From Paraglaciecola arctica (GTDB taxonomy: Bacteria > Pseudomonadota > Gammaproteobacteria > Enterobacterales > Alteromonadaceae), in assembly GCF_018861065.1 (NCBI RefSeq), contig NZ_JAHKQO010000036.1, positions 149,865 to 213,864 of the forward strand: DNA of 64,000 nucleotides, given 5' to 3'. The notes below the pieces were generated by a model. It worked only from the letters and a program-made list of their open reading frames with translations, did no database searches and was not told the origin of the DNA. The position numbers and the translations under genes were made by a program. How positions within the stretch are numbered: position 1 is the first letter of the stretch; each line of letters starts with the position of its first letter. Below are positions 55,297 through 64,000 of this stretch, in pieces.

Positions 55297-57453
55297 TTAT
55301 TTATCAACCTTAATCACTTCAGTTACCCCTTTAATGACTTGCAAGCGACTCCTGGCTTTGGACAAAAGACCGAGATTTTTCACTTCTAAACTTAATTCAA
55401 TTATGGCGGTATTAAGCTTAGTATCGCTTTTACTGTTGACTCCCAAAAGGGTCACTTGTTCGTTAGCGATAACAGTGGTTACATCTCGTAAAATGCCGTC
55501 TCTGTCTTCACATATGACTTGCAATTTAGTCTGAAATGCCGCTTGTAAATTATTAGCCCAATTAACGTCTATTTGCCTTTCAGGGTGTTGATCCAACAAA
55601 CTCGCAAGTTGTTCACAATCTTCTCTGTGTACACTGACACCGCGACCTTGGGTGATATAGCCCATAATTTCTTCGCCCGGTAATGGTTGGCAACAACCGG
55701 CGATTTGGCTGAGTAGATTGCCGACCCCTTCTACAACTATGCTGTCTTTTTTGAGTTTCGCCGATTGTGGTTTTTTAGACCTGATTTTTAATTCCGGCTC
55801 TGGCGCATATTTTTGCTGTAAAAAATGCACCACTTGCATTATGCGAACATCACCACCACCTACACCGGCATAGAGGTCATCGATACTTTGCATGTTAAAT
55901 CGCGAAATGGCTTCGCCCGCCAGTTTCGGCTCAATATTGGCTTTGACTAGCTCTCTATCAAGTAACTCTTTACCCGCTTGTTGGTTTTTATCTTTATCTT
56001 GTTTTTTAAAGTATGTTTGGATTTTGGCACGAGCACGGGATGAATACACATAACCTAACCCTGGGTGCATCCAGTCGCGACTAGGGTTTGAACGTTTACC
56101 CGTCAGAATTTCAACCTGATCTCCAGTTTGTAATTGGTAAGTAAAAGGAACAATTCTGCCGGCTATTTTGGCACCATTACATCTGTGCCCTACATTACTG
56201 TGGATGTAATAGGCAAAATCCAGTGGAGTTGAACCTAGAGGTAAATCAACCACATCACCTTTGGGAGTAAAAACATAAACCCTATCATCGAATACCTGAC
56301 TACGAAGTTCTTCAACTAAATCGCCACTGTCGGCCACTTCTTCTTGCCACAGTAAAATTTTCCGCAACCAATTGATTCTTTCTTCGTAGGCCGAACGACT
56401 CGAAGTTGTTCCTTCTTTATAGCGCCAATGCGCAGCCACACCTAGCTCGGCATCTTCATGCATTTTTGCAGTGCGAATTTGAATTTCAATGGTTTTACCT
56501 TGTTTACCCAAGGTCACCGTATGAATGGATTGATATCCATTAGGTTTAGGCGTAGCTATATAATCATCGAATTCATTCGGGATATGTTTCCAGTGAGCAT
56601 GCACTACTCCTAACGCGGCGTAACAGTCTTGTAAACGTTCGGCTATGATGCGCACCGCTCGAATGTCATACAGCTGTTCGAAACTAAGATGCTTCTTTTG
56701 CATCTTTTTCCAAATGCTATAAATATGTTTGGGCCTACCGTACACCTTAGCTTTAATATTTTGACTATCGAGGACCCCTTGTAATTCCTCAACAAAATCT
56801 TCGATATATTGCTCACGGTCGGTGCGACGTTCATCGAGTAGTCCGGCAATTTGTTTATAAGTGGTAGGATGCAGATATCGAAAGGAGTGATCTTCTAGCT
56901 CCCATTTTAACTGGCCTATGCCTAGTCGATTTGCCAACGGGGCATAGATAGTCGAGCATTCTCGCGCCACCAATACTCGGGTTTCTTCATCCTCATGTTT
57001 AACTTTTTGTAAGGCGCAAATACGTTCAGCAAGTTTAAGTACGACGGCGCGAACATCTTCAACCATGGCCAGTAACATGCGGCGTACGTTATCGATTTGC
57101 TCTTCATCGTTTTTCTTTTTACTGTTAGCCCGAGAATGCAAAGACTTGATTGCGTCCATACGTCTCACGCCGACAATTAGCTTTTGAATACCTTCACCAA
57201 AGAGTTCTTTTATTTGCTCTTCATCTAGCTTATGAACTTCACAGTAGGGATAAATTAGCGCCGCCTGCAAGGTCTCATCGTCCATGTGTAATTCGTGCAG
57301 AATCTCCACCATTTCCTGCCCAATTAGCAGGATTTCAGGGGTGTCAGATACATCTCTGAGTTTTTGTTTGCTTGTTTCGGGCAGGTTTAAGCCTGCCAAC
57401 CATTTATCAAACGGAGGGCGGTGATCTTCATGTACTGTTCGAATTGAAACCAT
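55297..57453 (-). CDS. relA: (p)ppGpp synthetase RelA
   Basis: The 718-residue protein has an inactive hydrolase domain (the HD catalytic motif is absent: LIYPYCEVHKLDEE), a synthetase domain with EFDDYIATPKPNGYQSIHT (RelA-type acidic signature), TGS (VYVFTPKGDVVDLP), the helical domain, a zinc-finger-like CCQPLPGEEIMGYITQGRGVSVHREDC and a C-terminal ACT/RRM. These features make it the ribosome-associated synthetase rather than SpoT. It makes pppGpp on amino-acid starvation. Confidence 0.95.
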   Translation of the reverse strand: MVSIRTVHEDHRPPFDKWLAGLNLPETSKQKLRDVSDTPEILLIGQEMVEILHELHMDDETLQAALIYPYCEVHKLDEEQIKELFGEGIQKLIVGVRRMDAIKSLHSRANSKKKNDEEQIDNVRRMLLAMVEDVRAVVLKLAERICALQKVKHEDEETRVLVARECSTIYAPLANRLGIGQLKWELEDHSFRYLHPTTYKQIAGLLDERRTDREQYIEDFVEELQGVLDSQNIKAKVYGRPKHIYSIWKKMQKKHLSFEQLYDIRAVRIIAERLQDCYAALGVVHAHWKHIPNEFDDYIATPKPNGYQSIHTVTLGKQGKTIEIQIRTAKMHEDAELGVAAHWRYKEGTTSSRSAYEERINWLRKILLWQEEVADSGDLVEELRSQVFDDRVYVFTPKGDVVDLPLGSTPLDFAYYIHSNVGHRCNGAKIAGRIVPFTYQLQTGDQVEILTGKRSNPSRDWMHPGLGYVYSSRARAKIQTYFKKQDKDKNQQAGKELLDRELVKANIEPKLAGEAISRFNMQSIDDLYAGVGGGDVRIMQVVHFLQQKYAPEPELKIRSKKPQSAKLKKDSIVVEGVGNLLSQIAGCCQPLPGEEIMGYITQGRGVSVHREDCEQLASLLDQHPERQIDVNWANNLQAAFQTKLQVICEDRDGILRDVTTVIANEQVTLLGVNSKSDTKLNTAIIELSLEVKNLGLLSKARSRLQVIKGVTEVIKVDK

Positions 57454-57759
57454 ATAAATCTATCCTACTTCACCGAAATTAGATGAATTGGGTACAGCAA
57501 TAATTAAGTGCGGCAACATAAGCTAAGTCCATTTTTGCAGGTTACTTTGACGTTAGTATTGAATTTTCCATCTTTTATCTTCAATTTTACAATCATATTA
57601 CGCGCCAACATTTTTGCTACACTGCGCCCTAACTAAAAGGCTTTCATGGCTTAGCTGACGACTGCTGCATCAAGCTAGCGCTTAGTGGCACCAACTTAGT
57701 GCGTACCTATCTAAAACTATTTTACTTCTATATTTGATGCTTTTGATTACAGCGTTTAT
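57454..57759. other. Spacer between acpS and relA
   Basis: This 306-bp region must carry the relA promoter. I see no open frame, RNA gene or clear terminator. Confidence 0.5.
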
Positions 57760-58140
57760 TCAACAAGACTCTAGAACAACAGTCGCCATCGCATAATGCT
57801 GTTCATCTGAAATCGATATAAAACTGTTATTGATAGCCTGTTCTTCACAAAGTTCAGCAAATTTCCCTGAAAAAACCAGTGTCGGTTGCCCAGAGTTCAA
57901 ATTCACCACTTCTACATCTTGAAAACTTACTCCGTTTCCAATGCCCGTGCCCAACGCCTTTACAGCCGCTTCTTTAGCAGCGAAACGTTTTGCCAAAAAG
58001 CGCTCTGGAAATTTATGGGTAGTAAAAATCGCTAACTCAGTAGTGGTTAATACTCGCTGTGCTAGACGTAGTGACTTGTTTAGTTGACTCGCAATCCTCG
58101 CGATTTCCACCACATCCGTACCTAGCCCCCTAATCGCCAT
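57760..58140 (-). CDS. acpS: Holo-[acyl-carrier-protein] synthase
   Basis: The 126-residue protein has the AcpS motifs GLGTDVVEIARI (metal-binding Asp) and RFAAKEAAVKALGTGI (Glu). It transfers phosphopantetheine from CoA to acyl carrier protein. It follows pdxJ by 4 bp in the conserved recO-pdxJ-acpS operon. Confidence 0.97.
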   Translation of the reverse strand: MAIRGLGTDVVEIARIASQLNKSLRLAQRVLTTTELAIFTTHKFPERFLAKRFAAKEAAVKALGTGIGNGVSFQDVEVVNLNSGQPTLVFSGKFAELCEEQAINNSFISISDEQHYAMATVVLESC

Positions 58141-58144
58141 CGGA

Positions 58145-58876
58145 TTATGCTCTAGCTTGTTGCATTAATTGACGCATATCACTCACGGCTTGGTGCAAAC
58201 CATCAAAGGCTGCGCGGGCAATAATGGCATGACCAATGTTGAGTTCATACAATTCAGGAATGGCGGCAATGGCTTTTACATTGTGATAATGCAAACCGTG
58301 GCCAGCATTCACTTTAAGGCCTTTAGAATGGGCATATTGAATCCCTTCTATCAGGATCGCTAATTCTTTTTGCTGCTCAATTTCATTTTTAGCTTCAGCA
58401 TATTGCCCAGTATGAATTTCAATGTAAGGCGCATTTGCTGCTACTGCTGCATCAATTTGTTTTTTATCGGCGTCAATAAACAAGGACACCAAAATACCTT
58501 GCGCTGCCAAACGAGCGCAAGCCGCATTCATACGTGACTGATTACCCGCCACATCTAAGCCACCTTCTGTGGTTAACTCTTCTCGTTTTTCGGGAACCAA
58601 ACAACAAAACTGTGGACGTATTTGTTCTGCAATTAGCAACATTTCTTCTGTCACCGCCATTTCTAGATTCATACGTGTTTGAATCGTTTCTCTAAGAATA
58701 CGCACATCGCGATCTGTAATATGGCGTCTGTCTTCTCGTAAATGCACGGTAATACCATCGGCACCTGCTCGCTCTGCTACTTCAGCTGCGTGCACAGGAT
58801 CCGGATAAGATGTACCTCTGGCATTGCGTAAGGTAGCGATGTGATCGATATTCACACCAAGTAACACTTCTTTCAT
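58145..58876 (-). CDS. pdxJ: Pyridoxine 5'-phosphate synthase
   Basis: The 243-residue TIM-barrel protein has [33 protein letters not shown], and [10 protein letters not shown] as in PdxJ, which condenses 3-amino-2-oxopropyl phosphate with 1-deoxyxylulose 5-phosphate to form pyridoxine phosphate. Its ATG overlaps the recO stop as ATGA, so the genes are coupled. Confidence 0.97.
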   Translation of the reverse strand: MKEVLLGVNIDHIATLRNARGTSYPDPVHAAEVAERAGADGITVHLREDRRHITDRDVRILRETIQTRMNLEMAVTEEMLLIAEQIRPQFCCLVPEKREELTTEGGLDVAGNQSRMNAACARLAAQGILVSLFIDADKKQIDAAVAANAPYIEIHTGQYAEAKNEIEQQKELAILIEGIQYAHSKGLKVNAGHGLHYHNVKAIAAIPELYELNIGHAIIARAAFDGLHQAVSDMRQLMQQARA

Positions 58877-59616
58877 TTCACGTTTCCAATATTGTTTACT
58901 TTAGTAGTCGACCAAGTTTGTTGAAACAACTCACGACTCTTTAAGGGTTTGTGTCCCAGTAGCGGCGAAAGTGCCATTCTCGTTATGCGTTTTGCGCATT
59001 GCAGACTGTTAGGCGTCCACACATTATTGCTCACTTGTAACAACGCTTCCCCGTCGAACCGGTTGGAGCCTTGTGCTGAATATTCTGCGCGTTTAATGCC
59101 ATTTTCTAGTACCAAACAGTAATCTATACCGGCCTCTACCAACTGACCATTTTCGTAGTCTTGTGTTAAATCAAAACCGTATCCCATATCACCCAGTAGT
59201 AACAGTTCAAACTGGCGTAAACATGGCTCAATTTCACCATCATTCGCTAACCATTGTAGACTTTGTTGATAGGAATGAAACAACTCAGGGTGCGGCACTT
59301 CTTTGGGTAATAACCGATTTAACAACTCGTTTAAATACATGGCTGAAAATAGTTGATAACCAACAAGTTTCAGCATCGAACCTGCTGATTCAAATTGATT
59401 GAGATTGCGTAACTCGTGTTTACCTGAAAGCGATAACAATAAGGGCTGAAATGATTGCAATAAACTTTTTTTATCGCCTTTATTCCCTCTGACACCTTTG
59501 GCAACGGCACTAACCTTACCTAGTTCAAGTGTGAATAAATCTGTTAAGTAACTGGTTTCTCGATATGCGCGCCGGTGCAGCAAAAAGCCAGTCAGTTGCT
59601 CTGGAAGCATCAGCAC
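58873..59616 (-). CDS. recO: DNA repair protein RecO
   Basis: The 247-residue protein has an N-terminal OB-fold ([35 protein letters not shown]) and a helical C-terminus. It loads RecA on SSB-coated DNA with RecR. It lies 23 bp after a 95-residue conserved gene, where era is commonly found in enterobacteria. Confidence 0.94.
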   Translation of the reverse strand: MLMLPEQLTGFLLHRRAYRETSYLTDLFTLELGKVSAVAKGVRGNKGDKKSLLQSFQPLLLSLSGKHELRNLNQFESAGSMLKLVGYQLFSAMYLNELLNRLLPKEVPHPELFHSYQQSLQWLANDGEIEPCLRQFELLLLGDMGYGFDLTQDYENGQLVEAGIDYCLVLENGIKRAEYSAQGSNRFDGEALLQVSNNVWTPNSLQCAKRITRMALSPLLGHKPLKSRELFQQTWSTTKVNNIGNVK

Positions 59617-59639
59617 AAACCTTATAAAGGAACTAAATG

Positions 59640-59921
59640 CTAACTTACTTTGATGCGCACAACTTTCATGGCTTCAAACTCCATACCGGCTATTTCTTCG
59701 GTCATGGGGTAATAAGTTAAATTTACTCTAGCATTGGTCAGATTTTTATATACTTTCCTACGACGGAATTTAAAAGGTACGTCAGTCCCTTCAACCATCA
59801 ATGTATTCAAAAACCAATCATCGTCTTTACGTTGAACATGAGAAACCACAACTAACTCTTCAGAATGAGTTAGGTTTTCGTGTTTATCCAGTAATTTTTC
59901 TACGTCGGATTTTTTTGCCAT
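59640..59921 (-). CDS. Conserved hypothetical protein upstream of recO
   Basis: The ATG at 59921 (MAKKSDVEKLLDKHENLTHS) is preferred to an in-frame GTG at 59927. The 93-residue protein is small, basic in the middle (FKFRRRKVYKNLT) and predicted soluble with alternating strands (VVVSHVQRKDDDWFLNTLMVEG). I do not recognise the family. Spacing to recO suggests co-transcription. It may bind nucleic acid on composition alone, which is weak evidence. Confidence 0.75.
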   Translation of the reverse strand: MAKKSDVEKLLDKHENLTHSEELVVVSHVQRKDDDWFLNTLMVEGTDVPFKFRRRKVYKNLTNARVNLTYYPMTEEIAGMEFEAMKVVRIKVS

Positions 59922-60010
59922 GATCACTAGTTAGTTGCTAAAAAAGTAAGTCTAGCACTTTTCCTAATTTCACTAAAGAAGGTTAACACCTAGAATACTT
60001 GATTCGACAG

Positions 60011-63000
60011 TTAATTCGAAGGTTCGCTAGTTTGAGAAACCACTTTTGCCTTTAAACCAAGTACTTTTTCATCATCTATCGACATACGGCTCGTCACGTC
60101 TAGGACTAAATTAGAAGTCATATTAGTTATCCCATTTGGATTCGTTACAGCAGCCTCGTAACTGAATTCAAGATCTTGCGGATAAAAATGCACTTCTAGA
60201 TCGGTATCACTAAACGGCCTGGCTTGGGGCAGCAGTTGTGCACCATCACGGTTGTCTCGAGCCATGTAAAGTAATTTGTTGTCGGAACAGTAGCCACTGT
60301 TGCTCACACGTATCCGTTCAATTGGCATGACACTAGGCAATTCAAACTGTTCCGCGAGTTTACAATCTTCTAAATCTAGTGTTGCGTAGGTCTCTTCACA
60401 CTGTTTGCTCTCGTAGCGTGATTCAGCTTGTTTTAATTTGCGCTCGGCGGGTTTACAGGTGTTCTTGGGTTTTGAAGGTTTTCGTGGTTTTTTACCCATT
60501 CCCATGGCTTCTGACATAGCCGTTTGTAAGTACGCCGAGGTTTGCTGCATGCAAGCTTGGTAGGTTTTCATATCCGTATCTGCTCCCATGGTACCGCAAG
60601 TTTCCACAATACATTTTTGCATATCCTGAGCGATAGTTGCCATGTTTAAGGGTTGTGCTAGGGTGCATTTAGGCTCAACTGTTGGCTCGGTCTCCACAAC
60701 CGTTTCTTCAGCAAGCCCACAACTATTGGCTTGCGCCCGTTCAAGTTCAGATCTCGCCTTCTTAATGTCTTGTGCATAGCCGTCACAACGATCGACTTGG
60801 CTCTGGGCATTTCGATTATGGGATTCACATTGCCTGACTCTCTGCTTAGCTGCATTTTTAGCCATATTGATATTACGCACTGGCGCATCTTTAGGCATTT
60901 CAGGAATGAAACAACGGTTTCCAAACTTAAGGGTGTCAGATTGGTATTTAAGCTCAAGTGGGATCGTAAACTGCGAAGGCAACTGTTGCGCTAATTGTAA
61001 TAGCCAGTCTTTGTAGTCGATTCGTAAAGCTGCTAATTCGGCATAACTCGGCGCCCTGCGTTCAACATTAAAAAATCTCCCCGCGTAGGGGTTCTCGGAA
61101 TATTTCTCATAACTCCAGCGCGCACTCAACATGGCGTCTAAGGTACGGTCAGTTAACTTTTCGGGGGCGAATTTGACTAACAAGATATCTTCAACAAAAG
61201 GATTAAGCTGCGCTGGCGAATTAAACTGATGAATTGCTGGAGGCTGCAATGCCTTAATTTGTGTATAGCTGGCTGCTCCCTGCATTTGTTCTGCGCTTTC
61301 GCTCCACCAAATATTGTCGTCTTTATCGATAATAGAAACTTTGTTAACTTTTGCTTCTAATAAAACATCTACAAATTCTTTGGTTTGTCCCCGCGTTGTT
61401 TCTACATGATTATGGGTTCGTAACTTGGGTGTTTGTAGTTCAATCACCACTCTCCACCCTGGATGTGCGCTGGCTCTTACCAATGCAACCGCTTGTTCAG
61501 ATGTCAACGATGACACATCTAAACTCGAAGGAATATTAATCTGTTTATTTAACCCTAAATATTGGAGTCTTTGTGTATACGCCAAACTCAACACATTGCC
61601 CCAGTGAATGGCACAGTCCTGTGATTTACGTTTATTATTGTTAAAGCAACCTCCTTTGGGATTGTTAGCCAAATCACCGACTTCGGACTCGGAATTACGT
61701 AAGTAGTATAGGACATTATTGCCTATGAATTCTGGCGCTAAATCAGTCGTTGTAACTGGATGCATACTAGACCTTTTATTAAATTCAAAGGTTTGTGTAT
61801 CTTGTTGATAACGTAAATCTTTCAATTGTATAGTGAGGGTTAAATGCTCTATTTTTTGGGAGTTTGCTAAGTCCATGGCAAATTCTTGAATGAGCGACTT
61901 GTCCTCTCCTTCAGCAACTAAATGCATGGCTTCTTGGCTGACTTGCAAATGACCTGGCCTAAAAACGGTGGCCAGATTTAGCCCCCAAGGTACGCTTGGC
62001 AGAATCTCAGGCCAAACAGGCTGAGAATCTTTTATTTCTCCGTAGCCAAGGATATAGTCGTAAAAAGCTTGTAGTTGTTGGGCGTTCATTTGCTGTTTAT
62101 CTTGCCAACTAAATACCGATAGATTTGCGCGGTCTTCAGCTTGTTTGACTTGAGACACTAAATCTTTCTTAGTCGGGCTACTCGATAGTGACGCTGCATT
62201 TTCTTTGGCGCGCTCAATGTTATCTTTACGTCTTATATGATCTTGCCAAAATTTACGCTCGGTAACCGGTACATTGCGCCACATGGTCTCGAAATAGTGC
62301 TCTTTAAGGTCATTATTTTGCAGAAACATCAAAGGAATAATACGCCCATCTAAGGTTTTAGTATTTTTAACAGTTTGATATTTTGGTTTAGATACAACGC
62401 CATCTAATGTGTCTTGTTTTTGTGCATAGTTTTCTAGGGGTAAACTCGTTTCGGCAATTTTTTGTGTTAACTGCAAATCCGAGAATATTTCTATTTTCGG
62501 GCTCGCGAACTTGTACGCCCACTCACCAGAGTTGAAGTGTTGTCTTTGAGATTTCAAAGCAAATGGAAAAAAGTCTAATTTAACAACAGCATAGAGTTGT
62601 CTGTTTTTTCCACCTGTTACTAAGTCTTTGGCTTGCTGACGCCCCATCGCTAAAGTGACTTGATAACTTCTAGGATATTGGGTTCTATTAAATTCTTCTG
62701 CTGTGCCTTGGGGTGCGTACCTTGCCGAATGTTGAAGTTTCCTCGACTGAAAAGCCAGCCGCTGCAAACCACTTTCACTGTAAGCTTTAGTGTCATTGAA
62801 TGGTGAAAAGAAGTTGGATGGCAAATTATAACGAAAAGAGAAACTCTCCTCGTTAAATTGGTAATTGCCTAAATTAACTTTAGTCACTAACCAAGCTTGT
62901 TTAATGGTACTGACATTTTTACGATAATTAACAAAGTTCTGATAGTGCGCATTCATCAAACTATCTGTTATATCCCTCACCTCAAACTCATCGGGACGTC

Positions 63001-63478
63001 GATATTGCGCACCTCGGTTAGTAGTATCTTTCACCATAATGTTTTCGACACTTTTGGCCGCACAAGGTGAGTCCATATTTTTGCAAAAAGTATCCTGATG
63101 GGTTTTAGGGCGCATCGAAAACGCCATCATTTCTATATGTTGTGACCAGAATTGGGTTTGTTGGTTGTGTTCAATAAAGGTATCTTGGCATTGCTCGACC
63201 CGAACCTTATAACCTTTTAAATTATTGTAACAATCAGAAAATTGCTGCATATATTGCAACTTACTACTTAATCCAATGGAATAGTTGTGCAGTTCAACTG
63301 CCTCGACTGACTCGCTACTACTGAGCTCCCCCATTCGTGGCAAACCTTTATAACTACTTAATTTGATCGGTCGATAATCGTTTGTACCTGAGGAAAGTGT
63401 GATAGTAGCATGAACCCTCAAACTGCATAAAAAGGCGCTCAACAAGAGGGGGATTACGAGGAATTTATGCGCAAACAT
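60011..63478 (-). CDS. Large exported protein of unknown function with internal duplication
   Basis: This 1155-residue protein has a signal peptide (cleavage near RVHA-TI) and no transmembrane segment, lipobox or sorting tail. A module is repeated. WLVTKVNLGNYQFNEESFSF (about 196-215) with SYQVTLAMGR...LYAVVKLDFFPFA (271-307) matches LTLTIQLKDLRYQQDTQTFEF (546-566) with WRVVIELQTPK...FVDVLLEAKVNKVSI (675-716). Residues 865-1030 are Cys-rich, charged and partly coiled-coil. I recognise no enzyme motif. It is monocistronic, between recJ and the recO operon; predicted periplasmic or secreted. Confidence 0.88.
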   Translation of the reverse strand: MFAHKFLVIPLLLSAFLCSLRVHATITLSSGTNDYRPIKLSSYKGLPRMGELSSSESVEAVELHNYSIGLSSKLQYMQQFSDCYNNLKGYKVRVEQCQDTFIEHNQQTQFWSQHIEMMAFSMRPKTHQDTFCKNMDSPCAAKSVENIMVKDTTNRGAQYRRPDEFEVRDITDSLMNAHYQNFVNYRKNVSTIKQAWLVTKVNLGNYQFNEESFSFRYNLPSNFFSPFNDTKAYSESGLQRLAFQSRKLQHSARYAPQGTAEEFNRTQYPRSYQVTLAMGRQQAKDLVTGGKNRQLYAVVKLDFFPFALKSQRQHFNSGEWAYKFASPKIEIFSDLQLTQKIAETSLPLENYAQKQDTLDGVVSKPKYQTVKNTKTLDGRIIPLMFLQNNDLKEHYFETMWRNVPVTERKFWQDHIRRKDNIERAKENAASLSSSPTKKDLVSQVKQAEDRANLSVFSWQDKQQMNAQQLQAFYDYILGYGEIKDSQPVWPEILPSVPWGLNLATVFRPGHLQVSQEAMHLVAEGEDKSLIQEFAMDLANSQKIEHLTLTIQLKDLRYQQDTQTFEFNKRSSMHPVTTTDLAPEFIGNNVLYYLRNSESEVGDLANNPKGGCFNNNKRKSQDCAIHWGNVLSLAYTQRLQYLGLNKQINIPSSLDVSSLTSEQAVALVRASAHPGWRVVIELQTPKLRTHNHVETTRGQTKEFVDVLLEAKVNKVSIIDKDDNIWWSESAEQMQGAASYTQIKALQPPAIHQFNSPAQLNPFVEDILLVKFAPEKLTDRTLDAMLSARWSYEKYSENPYAGRFFNVERRAPSYAELAALRIDYKDWLLQLAQQLPSQFTIPLELKYQSDTLKFGNRCFIPEMPKDAPVRNINMAKNAAKQRVRQCESHNRNAQSQVDRCDGYAQDIKKARSELERAQANSCGLAEETVVETEPTVEPKCTLAQPLNMATIAQDMQKCIVETCGTMGADTDMKTYQACMQQTSAYLQTAMSEAMGMGKKPRKPSKPKNTCKPAERKLKQAESRYESKQCEETYATLDLEDCKLAEQFELPSVMPIERIRVSNSGYCSDNKLLYMARDNRDGAQLLPQARPFSDTDLEVHFYPQDLEFSYEAAVTNPNGITNMTSNLVLDVTSRMSIDDEKVLGLKAKVVSQTSEPSN

Positions 63479-63573
63479 GTTCTGTTCCTTGAAGACATAT
63501 CAGATTCGTAAGGTCTAATATAATGCCAGAACAGAACAAAAAACACACAACTAAATCATATTTTTAATATTAT

Positions 63574-64000
63574 TTATAGAGCGCTCATGCCTTCCACCAG
63601 TAACTGTAAGCTAGTTCTGCCGCGAAATTCGTTAATATTTAATTTGTAGGCTAGATTCACATGAGAACATTGTGCGTTGGGCCACAGCCCTAAATCGATA
63701 TTAAAGGCAATGGCGTCAATTAACACTCCACTTTCATGTTTCACCATAATCTTGAGATGTTTACTGCCTACTATACGTTGCTCCACTAATTGAAACTCTC
63801 CATCAAAAAGAGGTTCCGGGAAACCTTGCCCCCAAGGGCCTGCGTCTTGCAAACACTGGGCAAATGCCACTGTGAAGTCTTCGCCTCGTAACTCTCCGTC
63901 AGAAATCAACTCACCTGCTAAAGGTTTATCTTTAAGGTTCTCTTCGGCTATTTGCTGAAAAACCTGTTCAAAGGCGGTTAAATTTTTTAACGGCAAACTC
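63574..64000 (-). CDS. recJ: Single-stranded-DNA exonuclease RecJ, C-terminal part
   Basis: The reverse strand carries the last 140 or so residues of RecJ and continues beyond the right edge; the first Met-like codon in view is internal. Diagnostic stretches are LQDAGPWGQGFPEPLFDGEF, LIDAIAFNIDLGLWP and LAYKLNINEFRGRTSLQLLVE of the C-terminal OB-fold and tail. RecJ degrades 5'-ended single strands in recombination and mismatch repair. The catalytic DHH domain lies outside the window. Confidence 0.95.
   Translation of the reverse strand, partial: SLPLKNLTAFEQVFQQIAEENLKDKPLAGELISDGELRGEDFTVAFAQCLQDAGPWGQGFPEPLFDGEFQLVEQRIVGSKHLKIMVKHESGVLIDAIAFNIDLGLWPNAQCSHVNLAYKLNINEFRGRTSLQLLVEGMSAL

Noticed and set aside
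1-64000. tRNA, rRNA and known riboswitches
   Set aside because: No cloverleaf, rRNA-like or recognisable riboswitch sequence was found in the intergenic regions when read on both strands; a covariance-model search would settle this.

Overview
The window reads as chromosome of a marine gammaproteobacterium of the order Alteromonadales, closest in style to Glaciecola/Paraglaciecola/Alteromonas. The evidence is the AT-leaning base composition, the TonB-receptor/tryptophan-halogenase/SapC gene set, a GlyGly-CTERM secreted protease, and core operons in gammaproteobacterial order (mraZ-rsmH, relA-mazG, recO-pdxJ-acpS, recJ). This is inferred from gene content only. No rRNA, tRNA or CRISPR array was seen.

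Layout. 1-1240: start of the division/cell-wall cluster (rsmH partial, mraZ, MraZ-box repeats). 1235-2077: secreted protein resembling M14/aspartoacylase hydrolases. 2342-17119: a catabolic island with glycerol kinase and galactose mutarotase (+), then on the minus strand a TonB receptor, a TTG-started tryptophan-halogenase-family gene, SapC, an SSS symporter, a GlpD-type dehydrogenase and a second SapC; a cytoplasmic GH36 alpha-galactosidase diverges from the receptor. An alpha-galactosidase together with glycerol kinase and glycerol-3-phosphate dehydrogenase, but no glycerol facilitator, fits uptake and splitting of an alpha-galactosyl-glycerol such as the red-algal osmolyte floridoside. This is the most interesting inference in the window.

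17245-31389: dipeptidase, a convergent pair of REC-GGDEF proteins (one with a destroyed active site), YghU-type GST, EF-hand protein, TrhO, DUF4437 cupin with divergent LysR, lactate permease, exported HNH nuclease, exported HAD dehalogenase, and an alpha/beta hydrolase / MarR / enoyl-CoA hydratase unit with three near-identical inverted repeats in the control region. 31638-34965: MipA-DUF3019-response regulator-histidine kinase operon. 34966-36629: CPBP protease between two long gene-free spacers. 36694-40767: second TonB receptor with divergent AraC regulator, and an EamA exporter.

40993-43565: an IS110-family element (IS1111-like ends) whose downstream non-coding segment, the expected bridge-RNA locus, is interrupted by an intact ISAs1 element with a 9-bp target duplication. 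43576-54341: RluA-type pseudouridine synthase with a long coiled-coil extension, D-cysteine desulfhydrase, NhaC antiporter, small conserved proteins, DUF1295 protein, MATE pump, a trypsin-fold protease with an inserted PA domain, and a small putative lipoprotein. 54451-64000: mazG, relA, acpS, pdxJ, recO, a 95-aa protein where era is usual, a 1155-residue exported protein of unknown function with an internal duplication, and the 3' end of recJ.
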